Of a DNA stretch of 64,000 nt, positions 1 through 12,967 are shown one piece after another (within the stretch, counting starts at the first letter, position 1; each line of letters starts with the position of its first letter). The notes beneath the pieces were generated by a model. It was given only the letters and a program-made list of their open reading frames with translations. It was not told the DNA's origin and searched no databases. The DNA comes from Ceratotherium simum simum (taxonomy: Eukaryota; Chordata; Mammalia; Perissodactyla; Rhinocerotidae): NCBI RefSeq assembly GCF_000283155.1, contig NW_004454195.1:8027076-8091075 (forward strand), in the 5' to 3' direction. The position numbers were made by a program, and so were the translations under genes.

Positions 1-458
1 TGCGGCATGTGGAAAGCTTGTAATGGTTTGGTTATATATACTACATATACACAATTATATAACTATATTACATATAATATAATGTGCATCAAAATTTTTT
101 TGGTTATTTGAAATAATTACTAATTACTTTATTACTTTAGAATTTAGATTTTATTCTGAAAGGAAAACTACTTCTATTTCTTAAATGAAATATCCACATT
201 GCTTTGTGGTGGCAATTACATATGTAATTAACAACCCACTTCTAGCCCCCATGACAAACCCAGTTGTCTTAGTTATCCAGTTAATTCCGGTACAGTCTAG
301 CTTTGGATCTAAGTAATCTACAAAAATGATTCCAAGGATCCTTTCTGTTGAGTTTGTAGAAAGTACAACTAATAGGGTACTTTTAGACAGAGGTTTATGT
401 TTTTCCAACAAAATTAAGCAAAAAGTGAAACATAGATGCTTAAGAAAAAAAAAAATCA

Positions 459-690
459 GGGGCCGGCCCCGTGGCATAGTGGGTAAGTGCATGAGGTCCG
501 CTGCTGGTGGCCTGGGTTCGGATCCCAGGGGCGCACGATGCACGGCTTGCCAGGCCATGCTGTGGCAGCATCCCATATAAAGTGGAGGAAGATGGGCACA
601 GATGTTAGCCCAGGGCCAGTCTTCCTCAGCAAAAAGAGGAGGTTTGGCATGCATCTTAGCTCAGGGCTGATCTTCCTCACAAAAAAAAAA
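459..690 (+). mobile_element. ERE SINE (tRNA-derived, perissodactyl)
   Basis: The head begins gggccggccccgtggc, followed by a tRNA-like B box (ggttcggatccc) and a body ending in an A-rich tail. The body holds a pair of gatgttagcccagggc / tcttcctca-type blocks. Flanking A-rich direct repeats (443-458 and 691-704, both of the form aag-An-tca) look like a target-site duplication with a length difference in the A run. Confidence 0.92.
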
Positions 691-907
691 AAGAAAAAAA
701 ATCAGCTGCAAAGAAAATTTTTGTATCTAAGATTTTCTGTAGTTCTGTCCCAGATAATTAAATTGTTTGGAAATTTTCAACTTTCACATTTTAAATTCTA
801 AGATTTTCAAACCCAACAATAGGAGTAGCAGGTGATTTGGTCTAAAGAGAACCTAACTCTTTAGCAGATGGATTGGAAATGAATTAGACTAAGTAAGGCT
901 CATCTGT

Positions 908-1190
908 CAGTCAATTCAACAAACATTTACCGAGTGCTACCTTGGAAGGAACTGGGAATCCCAATGAAGAAGTAGGCATAAATTCTGTTTGTTAAGAAGT
1001 TCACAATCTAATGGGGGTGGCAAGCAAATAAGTACTTGCAGTCTGACATGTGGTATGTGTCACATGAACAAGGAATACTGTGGGCACAAAGGAGGGAGTG
1101 ACCAGCTCTCCTCAGGAGGGCTGGGTTGGGGCAGCCACAGACGGGGCTGCTGTGGCTCAGGCCTAGGGGACGCCATCCAATACTTTGTAA
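908..1190 (-). mobile_element. L2 LINE 3' end, antisense
   Basis: The sequence tcaattcaacaaacattta, followed by a decayed version of the usual aatgggggtggcaagcaaata block, is the reverse complement of an L2 3' end. The left edge is clear and the right edge is approximate. Confidence 0.7.
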
Positions 1191-4100
1191 CTCTCTGTCT
1201 CCTAAGGAGAGAAACTGAAGGGTTTTACGCAAGGGAGAAAAGTATGTATAGATAACATTAATCTCCAGCTTTAAGAATAGGTCAGGCAACCTGTATCTTG
1301 GCCTGTGTTTAACTAATTTTTTAAAAAGCAGAGATCAAGAAAATAGAAATATCACGTGACAGCCTCTTGGAACAGGTGGACTGTGTCTGTCACAACAGAG
1401 CTTTTGTTACCATGTTTCTTCTATAAAACTAGCTTAGTGATAGTAACATTCTGAGCCACCTGTCTTTAAGTATTTGTGGAGATGGAAGAGAAATCTACAA
1501 AATGAAACAGCTGACAGGCAGTGATACTGTTTATGGGTTTTACTGCCCCCCCGCCCCCCATCCTTCCCTTAAGGCCACCCCCTCAACTCCCTTTCATGCA
1601 CACACACATATGGCTGTCTTCTGGTTCTTGGTCAGGTCTTCTCTTTAGCTGTCTGTCTTTGAGCCATCCTGGCCCATTAATCACCTGGCTTACAGTTAAT
1701 GATCTCCAGGTAGCAGTGACAACTTATATGTGCCCAATTACACACATTAAAAGCAGCTTAAATATCACACAGCCATTTCAATCACAAATATATTTACATT
1801 AAAATGCTTCAGCTATAGGAATTCACAGTGTTTTACAACTGAACATTTTTGTAAAATGCTGCTTATTCATTTCACCAAAGACAAAGAATCTCAAATGACC
1901 TTGTGTTACATGGCACATAAAATAAGAGGAAGATAAACCTCTCATATACCACAATAAGAGGGAGGGATTAAAAGAAAGAACTACCAGTTTCAGAACTAAA
2001 GACTAACTTTTTATACACATAGACAGTTTTCACAGCAGCAAAATATACTTCACCAATTCATGGTTTAGGGTTTGTTTACATTTTAGACGTCAAAACTAAT
2101 GTTTTTCTATTTTCTGCAAGATGTACTCTGATCAAGAACTTAGTGAAACTGATACATTTCCAAATTTGTAATTTCGATAAGTACTTGCAAATTTTACATT
2201 CATATTTATACTACACTTTTATTGGCAGACAACTATAATCAAGAAAAAAGATTGCACGTAAACTAACAGATGATCATCCTGTACAATGTAAGTGTAAGCC
2301 AAAGTGAATTTATGACTTTAGTCTCTATTCTCTTATTTTTATCACTTCCCATAATTTTGAGACTTCTTCTGCCAATGAAAACAAAATTTCTGGGGGCCTT
2401 TCCAAGAAAATAGAATTGTTAAAAATACTACAATGAAGTGTGGTATAATATTTTAAGCATATATTTATTAGTATTTTTTAAAAAGTCAATTTAGGGAATA
2501 TTTCCTATTTCCTATGGTAACAGACCACCACTGGAATTTCAGGTTTCCATAAAAGGGCCAACCGTACTTATAGGCAGCTGAAATAAAAAGGTGTTCCCAC
2601 AACTGTGACAGAAATGTGGGGCCCATTTTGATCAGTTTTCTGCAGAGACAAGACTCCAAACACTCTGATCCCAAGATTGAAGTACATGAGGGAAGGTCAT
2701 GAAAAATCCAAATCTTGTGGTTTTGTCAATGACATCTGAGGGCTTCACTCTTTCCCATGCCTCCCAACCTCCTGTGGTCTCTGATGACCTGGAGGGATGG
2801 GAGCTATGGCAGTAGATGAAAAAAGACAGACCAAGAAACAAAGTTGCTTTATAACAACAGCTTTAAATTGGGAAACAGCCTGGGAATGACATATGCAGTT
2901 TATATTAGTTCGTCGAAGCCAGTAACAGGTTTTTATGCTTTTTGTTCTCCTGATTTAATATCTGGATGTGGTCCTTCAGATAAAACAGGTGGTGATTTCT
3001 GTTCTATATGCCCAAAGTAGAAACATTTGATAAAAGCAGACTATGCCTTCAGAGCAGAGTCCAGAAGAATATATGGAACACAATCTAATTTGCTCACGTG
3101 ATCTAGCTATTTTGCATAAATGGTCTTGATAAGTAGCCTTAATTACTAGTTTGGTCGTGCTTTGCTCCTGCTATGTGGACCAAATCTGGGATTTCCAGAC
3201 TGTCTTTTCTTCTTATCTGCCAGGTTTGGCAGCTTGAAAATATAATTTCTCATAAAAAAAGAAAAGATAAAATTAAATTTTCCATGGGAAAATTTTCCAG
3301 AGTTAAAGATAGCAGAGTATACCCATCACAGAGACAAACTATAGATAGCCAACAGTTATATGAAGACCAAGAGGGACATGTGGCTTGAATGATCTGGACA
3401 ACTACTTCATTTGGCCAGAAAAGCCTAGATCTGAACTATCATTGAATGAAAGTTTTCGTTTTTCTTTCAGATTTTGGGGTCATAAAGAAACTATTCTATT
3501 TCTCAAATTATCTATACTTGGTAAATGGCAGAGGTGGTGGGTGAGGCAAAATAACAGCTGTTATAAAGATGACTAACATGTGGCTCTAAATTATGTATAT
3601 TATTTACTAAGGAAAAAATTAAAAAATAGAAGCATCAACATCTCGTGAGTTTTAGAGTTGAGGCACCTAAGACAGAGTAATGTTTGCCTCAATTTCAGTT
3701 CCAAAATTCACAGGAAAGGTTAATGGGCGCTTAGGTCTGGGATTAGCAAAGCTTGCATCAAGAGTGCCACCTGGCCCAACAAACTGTGATCTAGTCTGGG
3801 CTCTGTGTTATAGTCTACAAACGGTTTGTTTCACCTGTAGAAGACAATCTGGACCATTCCTCCAACTCTCCTTAAGAAAACCTTTTTGCTAAATCTAATA
3901 TTAGCTTACATTTCCTGATTTCATAATCAACTAGGAATTAGGGGCATGTGGGTGGCAAGCGACAGGTACGGGGAGGAGGCATTTGTGATCAATATGCCGT
4001 TGTCTGTAATAAAATGCATTGTCCATTTCCATCACCATCATTTGATAGAAGAAATAAAGAAATATTATTTATGTGGCTCTTGAACAATGAACACAATCTG

Positions 4101-4319
4101 TAGTTAATGGAATAACACTATGAAAATTTCCTTGTGAAGAAATGCGACTACCAATTAAAGTGTACAATTTAGCAAATGTGTCTGGACACTGTCTGTGTTT
4201 AAGGCCCTGTACCCATCTCTGCTGCAGATCCCAGGTGGAATGAGAAAAGGACCCAGCTTTTCATGAGCTCACAGCCTCGGAGGAGACAGAAGACACTTTT
4301 GTGTTCCCAGACAACAGGG

Positions 4320-4685
4320 ACTTGGCACTTGGCCTTTGTGTCTTTACTCAGGCTGAGCCTTTGTTTGGAAGGCTCTTCCCCCATCTACTATCTAGAAAAT
4401 TCTTACATATCCTTCAAGGTTCAACTCAAAGCTCTCTTCTTTTTGTAGATTTCCTGGAGCTCTCCTAAGAGGAAATTTCCTATTTCTCTATTACAAGGAC
4501 GCGTTAGGAACATCCTTATTATACGTCATATTATATTGTAATTATTTATCTGTGAATTCAGATTTGGTCATCTCCCAAGACTGAGCTCTGAACAGTCACT
4601 CATTATTCATCTTAATGTCACCAGTAATGTGGCCCAGTGCCTGAAACATGGTAGGTGCTTCATAAATATTTACTGACGTGAATAA
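4320..4685 (+). mobile_element. L2 LINE 3' end
   Basis: Shows the L2 3'UTR order in sense: ttggaaggctcttccccc, ccttcaaggttcaactcaaa, attgtaattatttatctgtg. It ends with cagtgcctgaaacatggtag and tcataaatatttactgacg. Confidence 0.85.
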
Positions 4686-5247
4686 GTAACTGCTTTCTAA
4701 GGTAGAAAGTGCTAAGTATCACAAAAGAAATATATAAATTTTAAGAAGTGCTGTGGAGGGAAAGCATAACTTCCAGCTTGGGGCAGGGCGTGGTGATAAG
4801 CAGAGGAGACCCGAGAGGCTTTCTGGAGAGAAGACCATTTGAAATACACCTTGAAGGATAGATGGAAAAGGTTTGACACAAGGACACAAGAGGAAGGGAT
4901 TCCAGGAGCAGGGGACATGCACGTTGTCATTACAACAAATAAGTGTAAGTGAATTGTTAGCAATCACGCAGGAGCTTACAGATCCACAGTGGTGTTGTCT
5001 TTCAAAGCATTACCTTCTGATGCTACACACTTGTTTCAGGAAACTGCCAGTACTCAAAACTTTCTTTTAGGATTGCCTTCAGACCTGTTTACAAAAACAT
5101 ACACACCAAATAATCACTCATGCCTTTATACTCTGCTCCTTCGGACTGAAAAGATTATTATTTGAATTAATCCCTCTCCAGAGAGGGTCTCAATGGCTTT
5201 TGGCCATTTGAAAAGAATAAAATTCACTTTTAAAGAAGGAAGATTTG

Positions 5248-5503
5248 GGGCCGGCCCGGTGGTGCAAGCGGTTAAGTTTGTGCGCTCTGATGCGGCGGCC
5301 CGGGGTTTGCCGGTTCAGATCCCGGGCGCGCACAGACGCACCACTTGGCAAGCCATGCTGTGGCGGCGTCCCATATAAAATGGAGGAAGATGGGCACGGA
5401 TGTTAGCCCAGGGCCGGTCTTCCCCGGAAAAAAAAGAGGAGGATTGGCTGATGTTAGCACAGGGCTGATCTCCCTCACAAAAAAAAACAAATAAATAAAA
5501 AAA
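5248..5503 (+). mobile_element. ERE SINE with 17-bp target-site duplication
   Basis: The head is gggccggcccggtggtgc, with a B box (ggttcagatcccgggc) and an A-rich tail with taaa repeats. It is flanked by an exact 17-bp direct repeat, taaagaaggaagatttg, at 5231-5247 and 5504-5520. The perfect duplication and the low decay of the head suggest a fairly recent insertion. Confidence 0.96.
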
Positions 5504-5631
5504 TAAAGAAGGAAGATTTGCTACCACTTAGTGTCCTAAAAAGGATGGGCCAAAGGCTTTATCTGCCATTGCCGTTTCTCACTGGAGGTGGGGAGGAACA
5601 GGGAGATGGAAAAAGCCATTCAACCGTGGCA

Positions 5632-5665
5632 ATGATTACTGGGAGGCCATGATTACTGGGAGGCC
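5632..5665. repeat. 17-bp exact tandem duplication
   Basis: atgattactgggaggcc occurs twice head to tail (5632-5648, 5649-5665). Confidence 0.95.
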
Positions 5666-6879
5666 CAGTCTCAGGAAGTGGGGGAGTCCCAGGGGGAGCA
5701 AAGGCTAAGAGGGTGGACCCAGAGGGGTGGCACCTCACCGGTGAAGGAGAACCCAAGGGTGCCCAGTGTGGCTCTGTTCTGGGCTGGGACTGACAGCCCA
5801 GTTCACTCAAAGTCTCCCCCTCCCTACCCAGGCACCACCAGCTCTGCTCTGGGGAGCACCTCTGCCTGTACCCTTAAACCACAACCTCCTGACTTTTCTA
5901 AGAGGAGCTGGAGGAGAGAGTGGGCAACAGGACACCCCCACTGCCTCCAACATTACACATTAAAGAATTTTAAATAAACACATCTTAATTAAAATATTCT
6001 TGAGGTGATGGTTTAAATAAATTAGGAATGTATATTAACTTGCTGGACCTCAGGTTTGGAGAGTTCAAGTTCTTGGTTATGAAACAGTTCTAGTAAATAA
6101 AATGATCCTGATTGTTAAATTAGGCAGTTTTAAAAGCTACTACTGTTTTGATTTAGGGAGAGGAAGATTTAAATACTCTAAAAACATTTATGTATTCTTA
6201 CCAACTAACAATAAAACTCAAAGGTATTTATGAGATAATAAAAACAGTTCTAAATATAAAAAGCTTACTTAGAGCTTCATAGTACAGCTAACTCGAAACT
6301 ATTGTGTATGAAATTGTAGATATTTCTTTTTGAACTATACTTATTCTACTGAAGATACAGGCAGGTAAAAACAAAATCCACAAATAATCCCAAAACTTCA
6401 AAAGGCAGAAATTGAACCTATAGGCAATAATCCATCAAATCAGACAGCTGGTTCATAAATAATTAAGAGATCATTACACAAAAGCTTCTTACTCCTTAAT
6501 TCTATAAAATTGCATCCACTTTCAACCTTCCAGAAACTGCTTTTTAAAGGTCACTAATAAGATGATGACGCCCTTTTTCCAATCCTTACTCTCCCCAAAT
6601 TGTCACAGTTGACAGTGGTAGCCAGCCTATCTTTCTTATAGCTTTGAGACCCTCGACTCTCTAGTTCTCTTCTCTCTCTCGTCTCCTTGACTGATTTACT
6701 CCATTCTCTAAATAACGGTGTCCACCAAAGTTTTATCCTCCAACATATTCTCTTTTTTCTATCTTTTCATCTATTTAACTATCATCTCTAGGTCCCTACC
6801 TTCAGTGAATTTCAGACCTGCATGTCACCTGCCTGCTCCACCACTCCGTGTAGATGGACGTCTCACCTACATCTGGCAA

Positions 6880-6964
6880 AAGCTCATGTGAATACTTTTC
6901 TTGCTCATGTGGCTATGTGGTGAAACAACATGGTGGAAGCTCATGTGAATATTTTTCTTGCTCC
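6880..6964. repeat. 27-bp direct repeat, 58-bp period
   Basis: A 27-base segment beginning aagctcatgtgaata occurs at 6880-6906 and 6938-6964, with one mismatch. This suggests a local duplication of 58 bp. Confidence 0.85.
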
Positions 6965-7334
6965 TCTACTAGCTCCTTCTGTTGCTTTCCTCATTTTTAT
7001 TGATGTCACATTGGAAACTTTGGTTTAGATTTGATCTCTCTCTTTCTTTCATCCTCCAACTCAGTGGCCACTCCATCTCTTTCTTTACATTGCCATTGTC
7101 ACACTCTAGGTCACATACTAATGACCTCTCCCCTAGCCACCCACTAAAGTCTTCTAACATGTATTGGGGCTTCTAATCTCTTCCCTTTTCCATCTATTGT
7201 GCACAACTACTAAATCATTATTTACAACATGTAACTTTCTGCTTAAAATCCTATGGTGAAGACAAAACCCTGCACATCACATACAGACCCATCTTCTTAG
7301 GTAATACATAAGGATTTCACTATCGAGCCCCAAT

Positions 7335-7711
7335 TTGCCTTTCCAGCCTCACCTCTTGCTATGTTCAGCTCCGCAAAACTATCAGCTTTTCTCCCCAAGT
7401 ACTTTGTTCACGTCCTGTGTACACGTGTTGAATTCTCTGCTAAGAACGGCCCTTTCCTTTACTCTCTGCCTAAGGAACTCCGAAATCCTACTCATCCTTC
7501 AAGACTCAATCAAATGTCAGCCCATTTGCTGCCTTCCGTGCCCACCCAGGAGTCTAATTAGCAAGGTTTATCTTCCAATAGAGCCTCATATTGTTGTTAT
7601 TTATTTTTGCATCATAATTAAAACCTGCTGCTTGATGATTATGTCTTGTGCGTGCTTTGTACATGGTAGGTAGCTAATACATGGTTATTAAGCAAATGAA
7701 TTACTAAATAC
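7335..7711 (+). mobile_element. L2 LINE 3' end, interrupted by an ERE
   Basis: Sense L2 features are actcatccttcaagactcaa, a gtcagcccatttgctgcctt block and a tail ending gtacatggtaggtagcta. The ERE at 7726-7936 was inserted in the tail. The region 6580-7330 to the left is pyrimidine-rich and may be older L2 or a related LINE, but I cannot assign it. Confidence 0.75.
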
Positions 7712-7725
7712 ATGAATGAGTAAAA

Positions 7726-7936
7726 TTTTTTTTTTTTAATTTTATTTATTTATTTTTCCCCCAAAGCCCCAGTAGACAGTTGTATGTCATAGTTGCACAT
7801 TCTTCTAGTTGCTGTATGTGGGACGGGGCCTCAGCATGGCTGGAGAAGCAGTGCGTCAGTGCGCGCCCGGGATCCGAACCCCGGGCCGCCAGCATCGGAG
7901 CGCACGCACTTAACCGCTAAGCCACAGGGCCGGCCC
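7726..7936 (-). mobile_element. ERE SINE, antisense, with 14-bp target-site duplication
   Basis: A poly-T start at 7726 and the reverse complement of the gggccggccctgtggc head at its right end show minus-strand orientation. It is flanked by the exact direct repeat atgaatgagtaaaa at 7712-7725 and 7937-7950. It sits at the 3' end of an L2 fragment, in the L2 tail. Confidence 0.96.
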
Positions 7937-8014
7937 ATGAATGAGTAAAAATTAACGATCTCCCTTGAGTCTCCCTCAAATTGGACTCCTTTGGTCCAAC
8001 TTGAACACACTAGA

Positions 8015-8160
8015 CCAGTGCTTTCCCAACTTTAGTATGCATATAAATCACCTGGGGAAATCTTGTTAAAATGCAGTTTCTGATTCAGGTCCGGGGTAGG
8101 GCCTGAGATTCTGCATTTCTAACAGGTTCCCAGATTGCTGCTGGCCCAAGAACCACACTG
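8015..8160. mobile_element. MER5-type hAT DNA transposon
   Basis: Palindrome-like ends ccagtgctttcccaac and aagaaccacactg enclose ataaatcacctggggaaatc and ggggtagggcctgagattct. This is typical of a non-autonomous hAT-Charlie MER5 element. Confidence 0.88.
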
Positions 8161-8209
8161 TACTACAGGACGGGATGTTCCTTCCGTGTTTTCCCGGTCT
8201 ATGCAAGCA

Positions 8210-8405
8210 TCGTGCTTTGCACTTACCTCTAGCATGCTATTCACCTTGTTATATCAAGTTGTATCGTTTATGTGTTCTTCAGCTAGAATGTGAGTTTCAA
8301 TGGACAGGAACTATGTGTACTGTGTCACATATCCATCTTTGTATTCTCAGCACCTTCCCCAGAACCTGGTGCATGTGGGTGCTTGAGCAATGTTTGTTTA
8401 ATTAC
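8210..8405 (+). mobile_element. L2 LINE 3' end fragment
   Basis: Sense L2 terminal sequence, with tagaatgtgagtttcaatgg, cttgtattctcagcacctt-like and cagaacctggtgcatgtggg blocks. It follows directly after a MER5-type element. Confidence 0.7.
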
Positions 8406-10921
8406 TGTCGTCTCTTTCAGGTTGAACTCACAGCCGTTTCCAACGTAATTCGTTATCTGCGCTTTTGGAGCTCCTTTGTTAGTCAATGACACTCCTAACT
8501 CCCTCTGAGTGGTCTGGATCTCTTCCATAGCAGAAGAAAAGTAATTGGCTACCCAAAGCCCCAAAAGGGAGCTAAAAACCTAGGAGCAATTAAGGAGACT
8601 GAAAGCAGCTGTGGTCAGGTAGACTGGAGAGAACCGCTCTCCGTAGACCCATAGAGGAGATCAATGAGGTTTGTGATCCAGACAACCAACACACCATCTG
8701 AGGCTTTACCTCTTGGCTTTGATTAATAAACCTAAGGCACAGGTTTGGTACAAGTTCTAAATGAAAACTTAGATATAAAAGATTGAGAACAGTTTTTGCT
8801 TGTAAAAATCAAGAGAGGCTAGAAGACTTGAAAACTCACAAGACATACATATTTAATGACATGCCACAGAGTCTACATTATTTATAAGTCAGGATACCCT
8901 CCGGCTGACTTTTAATTTGATCACGAGCAAACTTGCGCTTTGTTAATGGACATTTGGCCTTTGTATTAAGAAAGAGGCTGAAAAGAAATATGTACTTCTT
9001 TCTTTAGGATGGATGACAACTGGCATATAGGATAGATTTTTAAAATCCACATTAGCAGCAGAAAGAATTATATCACCATTACATAAGACTTTATACACAT
9101 TTATCTATGTGTAGTTTCATTCTATTCTACAAATAACTATACCTGCGTTGTTCCCAAAGCCAAAGTAATTCGGAAAGACATGTGAAAGGAAAGAAATATG
9201 TCAACAAATTCAATACCAGAAAGTTAAGAAAACAACCACATTTTTATCCTGTTCATTGAATTCTTTCCATAACCTTTTCCTGGCCAGGTCCACATAGAAC
9301 AAAATAATAGTTTGAATGTTGATCTGGACAGTTCATAGAAAAAATCAGTTATTTCAGTAATTCTAAGTGTAAAGATTAGGCCTTAGCCTTTCAGCTTTAG
9401 TTATCTGATTTGCGGGAACTGCCAACAAATATTACAAATCTGACCAACTGCAAGGGATGATAAACAACTGTGTCTCTATTGGGTTCCTGCCAAAAGATCA
9501 ATTTATTCAACAAAGTGTATTTGAAACCCAGTCCTGAGGAAACTATTTAAATTAATATGGAAAAGAATTCCCAATTATTAAACTAACTGAAAACTGCGAG
9601 TAGTTTCTGGTGTAGACTCCTTCTAGTTCACGGTCATGTTGAAGAAAAGCTCACAGAAACGAGAAGATTCCATTTACCACAGTAAACGTAACAAGAAATT
9701 CCCGATAGACGACTCCACAGCTGCTTCTTCCCCCAAAAGGCACCCCCAATCCCCCCACGCCAGCACACTTGTGCACACACATACACCCCCTCTCCAATCG
9801 CCGTCCTGAAAAATCGCTGGCCTCAAAGTTTTACATTTCGCTGACAACTGAAGGGAGCAACAGTTGCCCTGCACAGCTGCAGTCTGAACACAAAGGTTAG
9901 GAGGTGGGAGCAGGCAAATTCAGCTCCAACTGCTAACTCAGGGGGAACGATTATTCCTTAGAGCGGTGCACCCTCGGAAACTCAGAGTCCCAGGCAGCAT
10001 GCCAGTGGTCACTAAAACCCCCTAGAGCTTGAATCTCAAAACCCAATTTGAAAATAGAAGAAAACATTGGTTACTCAAAATACTTGAGATGTTGTCGCCT
10101 AAGCTTTTTGGCTATATTTATTAAGATGGAAAGTGTTTCTTAAAATTTCTGAATATTGTGGTATCAATAACACTAACACCACATTTTTCGACATTCTCTA
10201 TGATCCATATCATTTTATAAATACACACTTCTTGCATAGTTGTGATCAGCGGGCAAACAAATGAGTTTCATTTATTTTTTTCTTCCCAAAGGCCATTTGA
10301 CCAGATAATTCTAATAGCCTTTGCCCTCTTCCTTGCAAGAATGCTGTAATCCTGGCTATAATTGTTTATCATTTATTTTGCTGGTACATTGACAGACCAT
10401 AGTAAGTTAGGAGAAATTAGTTTGATTTATGCTCTATGGATTATGTTTTGAATCTTTTAAACAGCTTTTAATCATCTAGATTTAAAATTAAAAACTATAA
10501 TTTTTATAATATACTTTGCAATAGTGTTTTTTACCCCCAAACCTTAGAACAAGAAGACAAAAATACTAGGAAATATATTTCTATGCATATGTCTTAAAGC
10601 TTGTCAAAAAATTTTGTACATATGATGTTATCTCTGAACCAACATTTTCTTACCATAATCATTCCTCACTTTTAATATCTGGCCAAAACTTTATCATACT
10701 ATTCTTCCATTAAAGAAGTGAAGTAGATGCTTTGCTTTATAACGATTACCATTTTAAATAGAATTTTCCCATAGCATAACATGTGCCCAATAAATAATAG
10801 CTGTCATTATTATTATGGCAATCCATGCTGTCCACTGTATGCTCTAAGGATTATATTTTATATAAATATACATATATTTATATTGTATAAATATAACATT
10901 TATGTTTCATAACATGTTTTT

Positions 10922-11093
10922 CTTTTCTTTTGGTGAGGAAGATTGGCCCTGAGCTAACATCTGTGCCAATCTTCCTCTATTTTGTATGTGGGATGCCATC
11001 TCAGCATGGCTTGATGAGCGGTGCATAGGTCCACCTCGGGCCCCCAAAGCGGAGCGCACGTACTTAACCACTACATCACTGGGCTGGCCCCCT
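10922..11093 (-). mobile_element. ERE-like SINE, antisense, diverged
   Basis: The reverse complement begins ggggccagcccagtgatg and contains the taagtacgtgcgctccg A-box region. The body is shortened and more diverged than in the other copies. Possible target-site duplication: ataacatgttttt (about 10909-10921) against ataacattttttt (about 11094-11106). It abuts a separate repeat at 11111. Confidence 0.85.
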
Positions 11094-11110
11094 ATAACAT
11101 TTTTTTCAAA

Positions 11111-11335
11111 TGTGGGATGTGACCCCTTAGTGGGTCATGAAATCAATCTAGTGGGTCCCAGCCAGGATTTTATAAAAAAATGAAATAAAATAGAAAAGAA
11201 AATATATGAATGCATTTCATGTGGTAAGAGCAAGTATTGTTTTGTGAAACTTGTTTTAGTATTGTGAGTAAGGGGGTGTGTGTGTGTAAAATGTATTTCT
11301 TACTATGGGTTGCCTTTAAAAGTTTGAGAGTCAGT
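11111..11335 (+). repeat. Unassigned interspersed repeat, copy A
   Basis: Opens with gatgtgaccccttagtgggt and tcatgaaatcaatctagtgg. It then has an A-rich part, gtattgttttgtgaaacttg, a GT run and tttcttactatgggttgcct. The same order of blocks recurs at about 49690-49912, which proves an interspersed family. It looks like a non-autonomous DNA element, but I cannot name it. Confidence 0.75.
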
Positions 11336-12344
11336 GTTACAAGGCAGATATTTCCAATGAACATAATGAAAAGATAAGTATTCACGCTAGAAAAAAGGAA
11401 AACAACTACATTTATTTTTCTATAGTTAATAATCAATTCTTTTCTTTTATGTTCAAAACACAATTACTCCGCTTTGTACATTGCACTGAAGGTATTCAAA
11501 CTATTTAAAAGTAATTTTCCATTCATTTTCCATCGGCACCATTAGAGAATTAATAGGCCAGCATTTGTTGACATGATTATTTTCCACAAATGGATTCTCA
11601 CTCTTTTTCCATTTATCTACCATGAAATAATAAGATATCCAAGGACTCTTGATGTTTAGTTTATATTCTCTAATGATGACCCATCTCCACGGCAAACACG
11701 TGACAATTCCCCTTTATGACAAATTGATCTATAACAAAACAGCATTTCATTGGAAATCTATGAAAAATAATTCCAATTAGTCTACATAAACACCCACCCA
11801 CATCCACACATACGCTTCCATATTAAAACCCTTCAAACTTTTATGGGCTCTCTTCTCAGAAATCATAATGTTGTGTGCAGAAGAAAAATAATCAACTTAG
11901 TTATTGTACCTTGGACTGTGCATTTCAGCACTATGGAGAAAATAGGCCAAGTAGAAAACAAAAAGAAGTGTCAATCTTTAGGGGTCAATGTTAGCATTTG
12001 TATACATGTTGGGGAACAAAGGCAGAAGTCCCATACTCCCTTGAAAAATCATAAACTCTGCCTTGGTATTCAGCCTGCTATATTGACATCAATATTCAGA
12101 ACGAGGGTTGGGTGCTGGAGTACAGCTATTAGGAGAGTGAGGGTTCTGCCCTTGAACGGAATTCACAAATATGCCACTTCATCTTCTCAACATTTGCTCC
12201 AGTGAGATCATCCATTGTGACCATTTAAAGGTAACAGTCATTTCTAATGGAAGGGAGTTTCCATGGGAAGCCTTTCTATAAGAAGTGCGGAGACTTAAAA
12301 GGGCAAGGAAGATTCTAAGAGTTCCCTACCTCACAATTTAGTTC

Positions 12345-12610
12345 AAACCATTTATTGAGTACTTACTCTGTGCCAGGCACTATGCTAGGGACTGGAGACA
12401 GAGATGAGCTTCCAATTGAGTGGCAGAACCCCAAAAGCACACAAAAAGGGTGTGCTAAGGGCTATGATTGAGGAATACTCAAGATATGAAAGAGGCATAG
12501 AGGAGAGCCACTCAACCCGGACCAGGAGCCGATGGAGATCAATGGAAGTTTCTTAAAGAGGCAATGTTGGAGCCGAGTCTTGGGGAAGAGGGAGAGGTAC
12601 TTCCCCCGGG
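12345..12610 (-). mobile_element. L2 LINE 3' end, antisense
   Basis: The block tttattgagtacttactctg, then tgccaggcactatgctaggg, is the reverse complement of the L2 3' terminus. More decayed sequence of the same element follows. Confidence 0.8.
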
Positions 12611-12967
12611 GAACTCAGGTCACACAGCACAATATATGTTCCAAACATTGCAATGAAGTCTAAACCATATGAGATTTGCAAATTTTGAAACAATAACAAT
12701 TTGATTTGGTTTGACCTAAACGTTGTATATGTTCAGGATTCCACAAGCAGTCTGGCAGTGCTGGGGTGCAGTGAGACACAGGAAGACAGGAGAGACGAGG
12801 CTGAAGAAGAGGGCAAAGGTCACATAAACTTCTCACATGGGAATCCAAGTAGGAACAGACACAGGCTGAGATTTTATCCTAGAACTAGGATACCACTCAA
12901 AGTACTAGAATTACCTAAATGTTCAAGTATATTATTCAATAAACTTTAAAACACCAAAAGGGAAATT

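Noticed and set aside
181..654. 157-codon minus-strand ORF
   Set aside because: It runs through the antisense of the ERE SINE at 459-690 and has no protein-like similarity.
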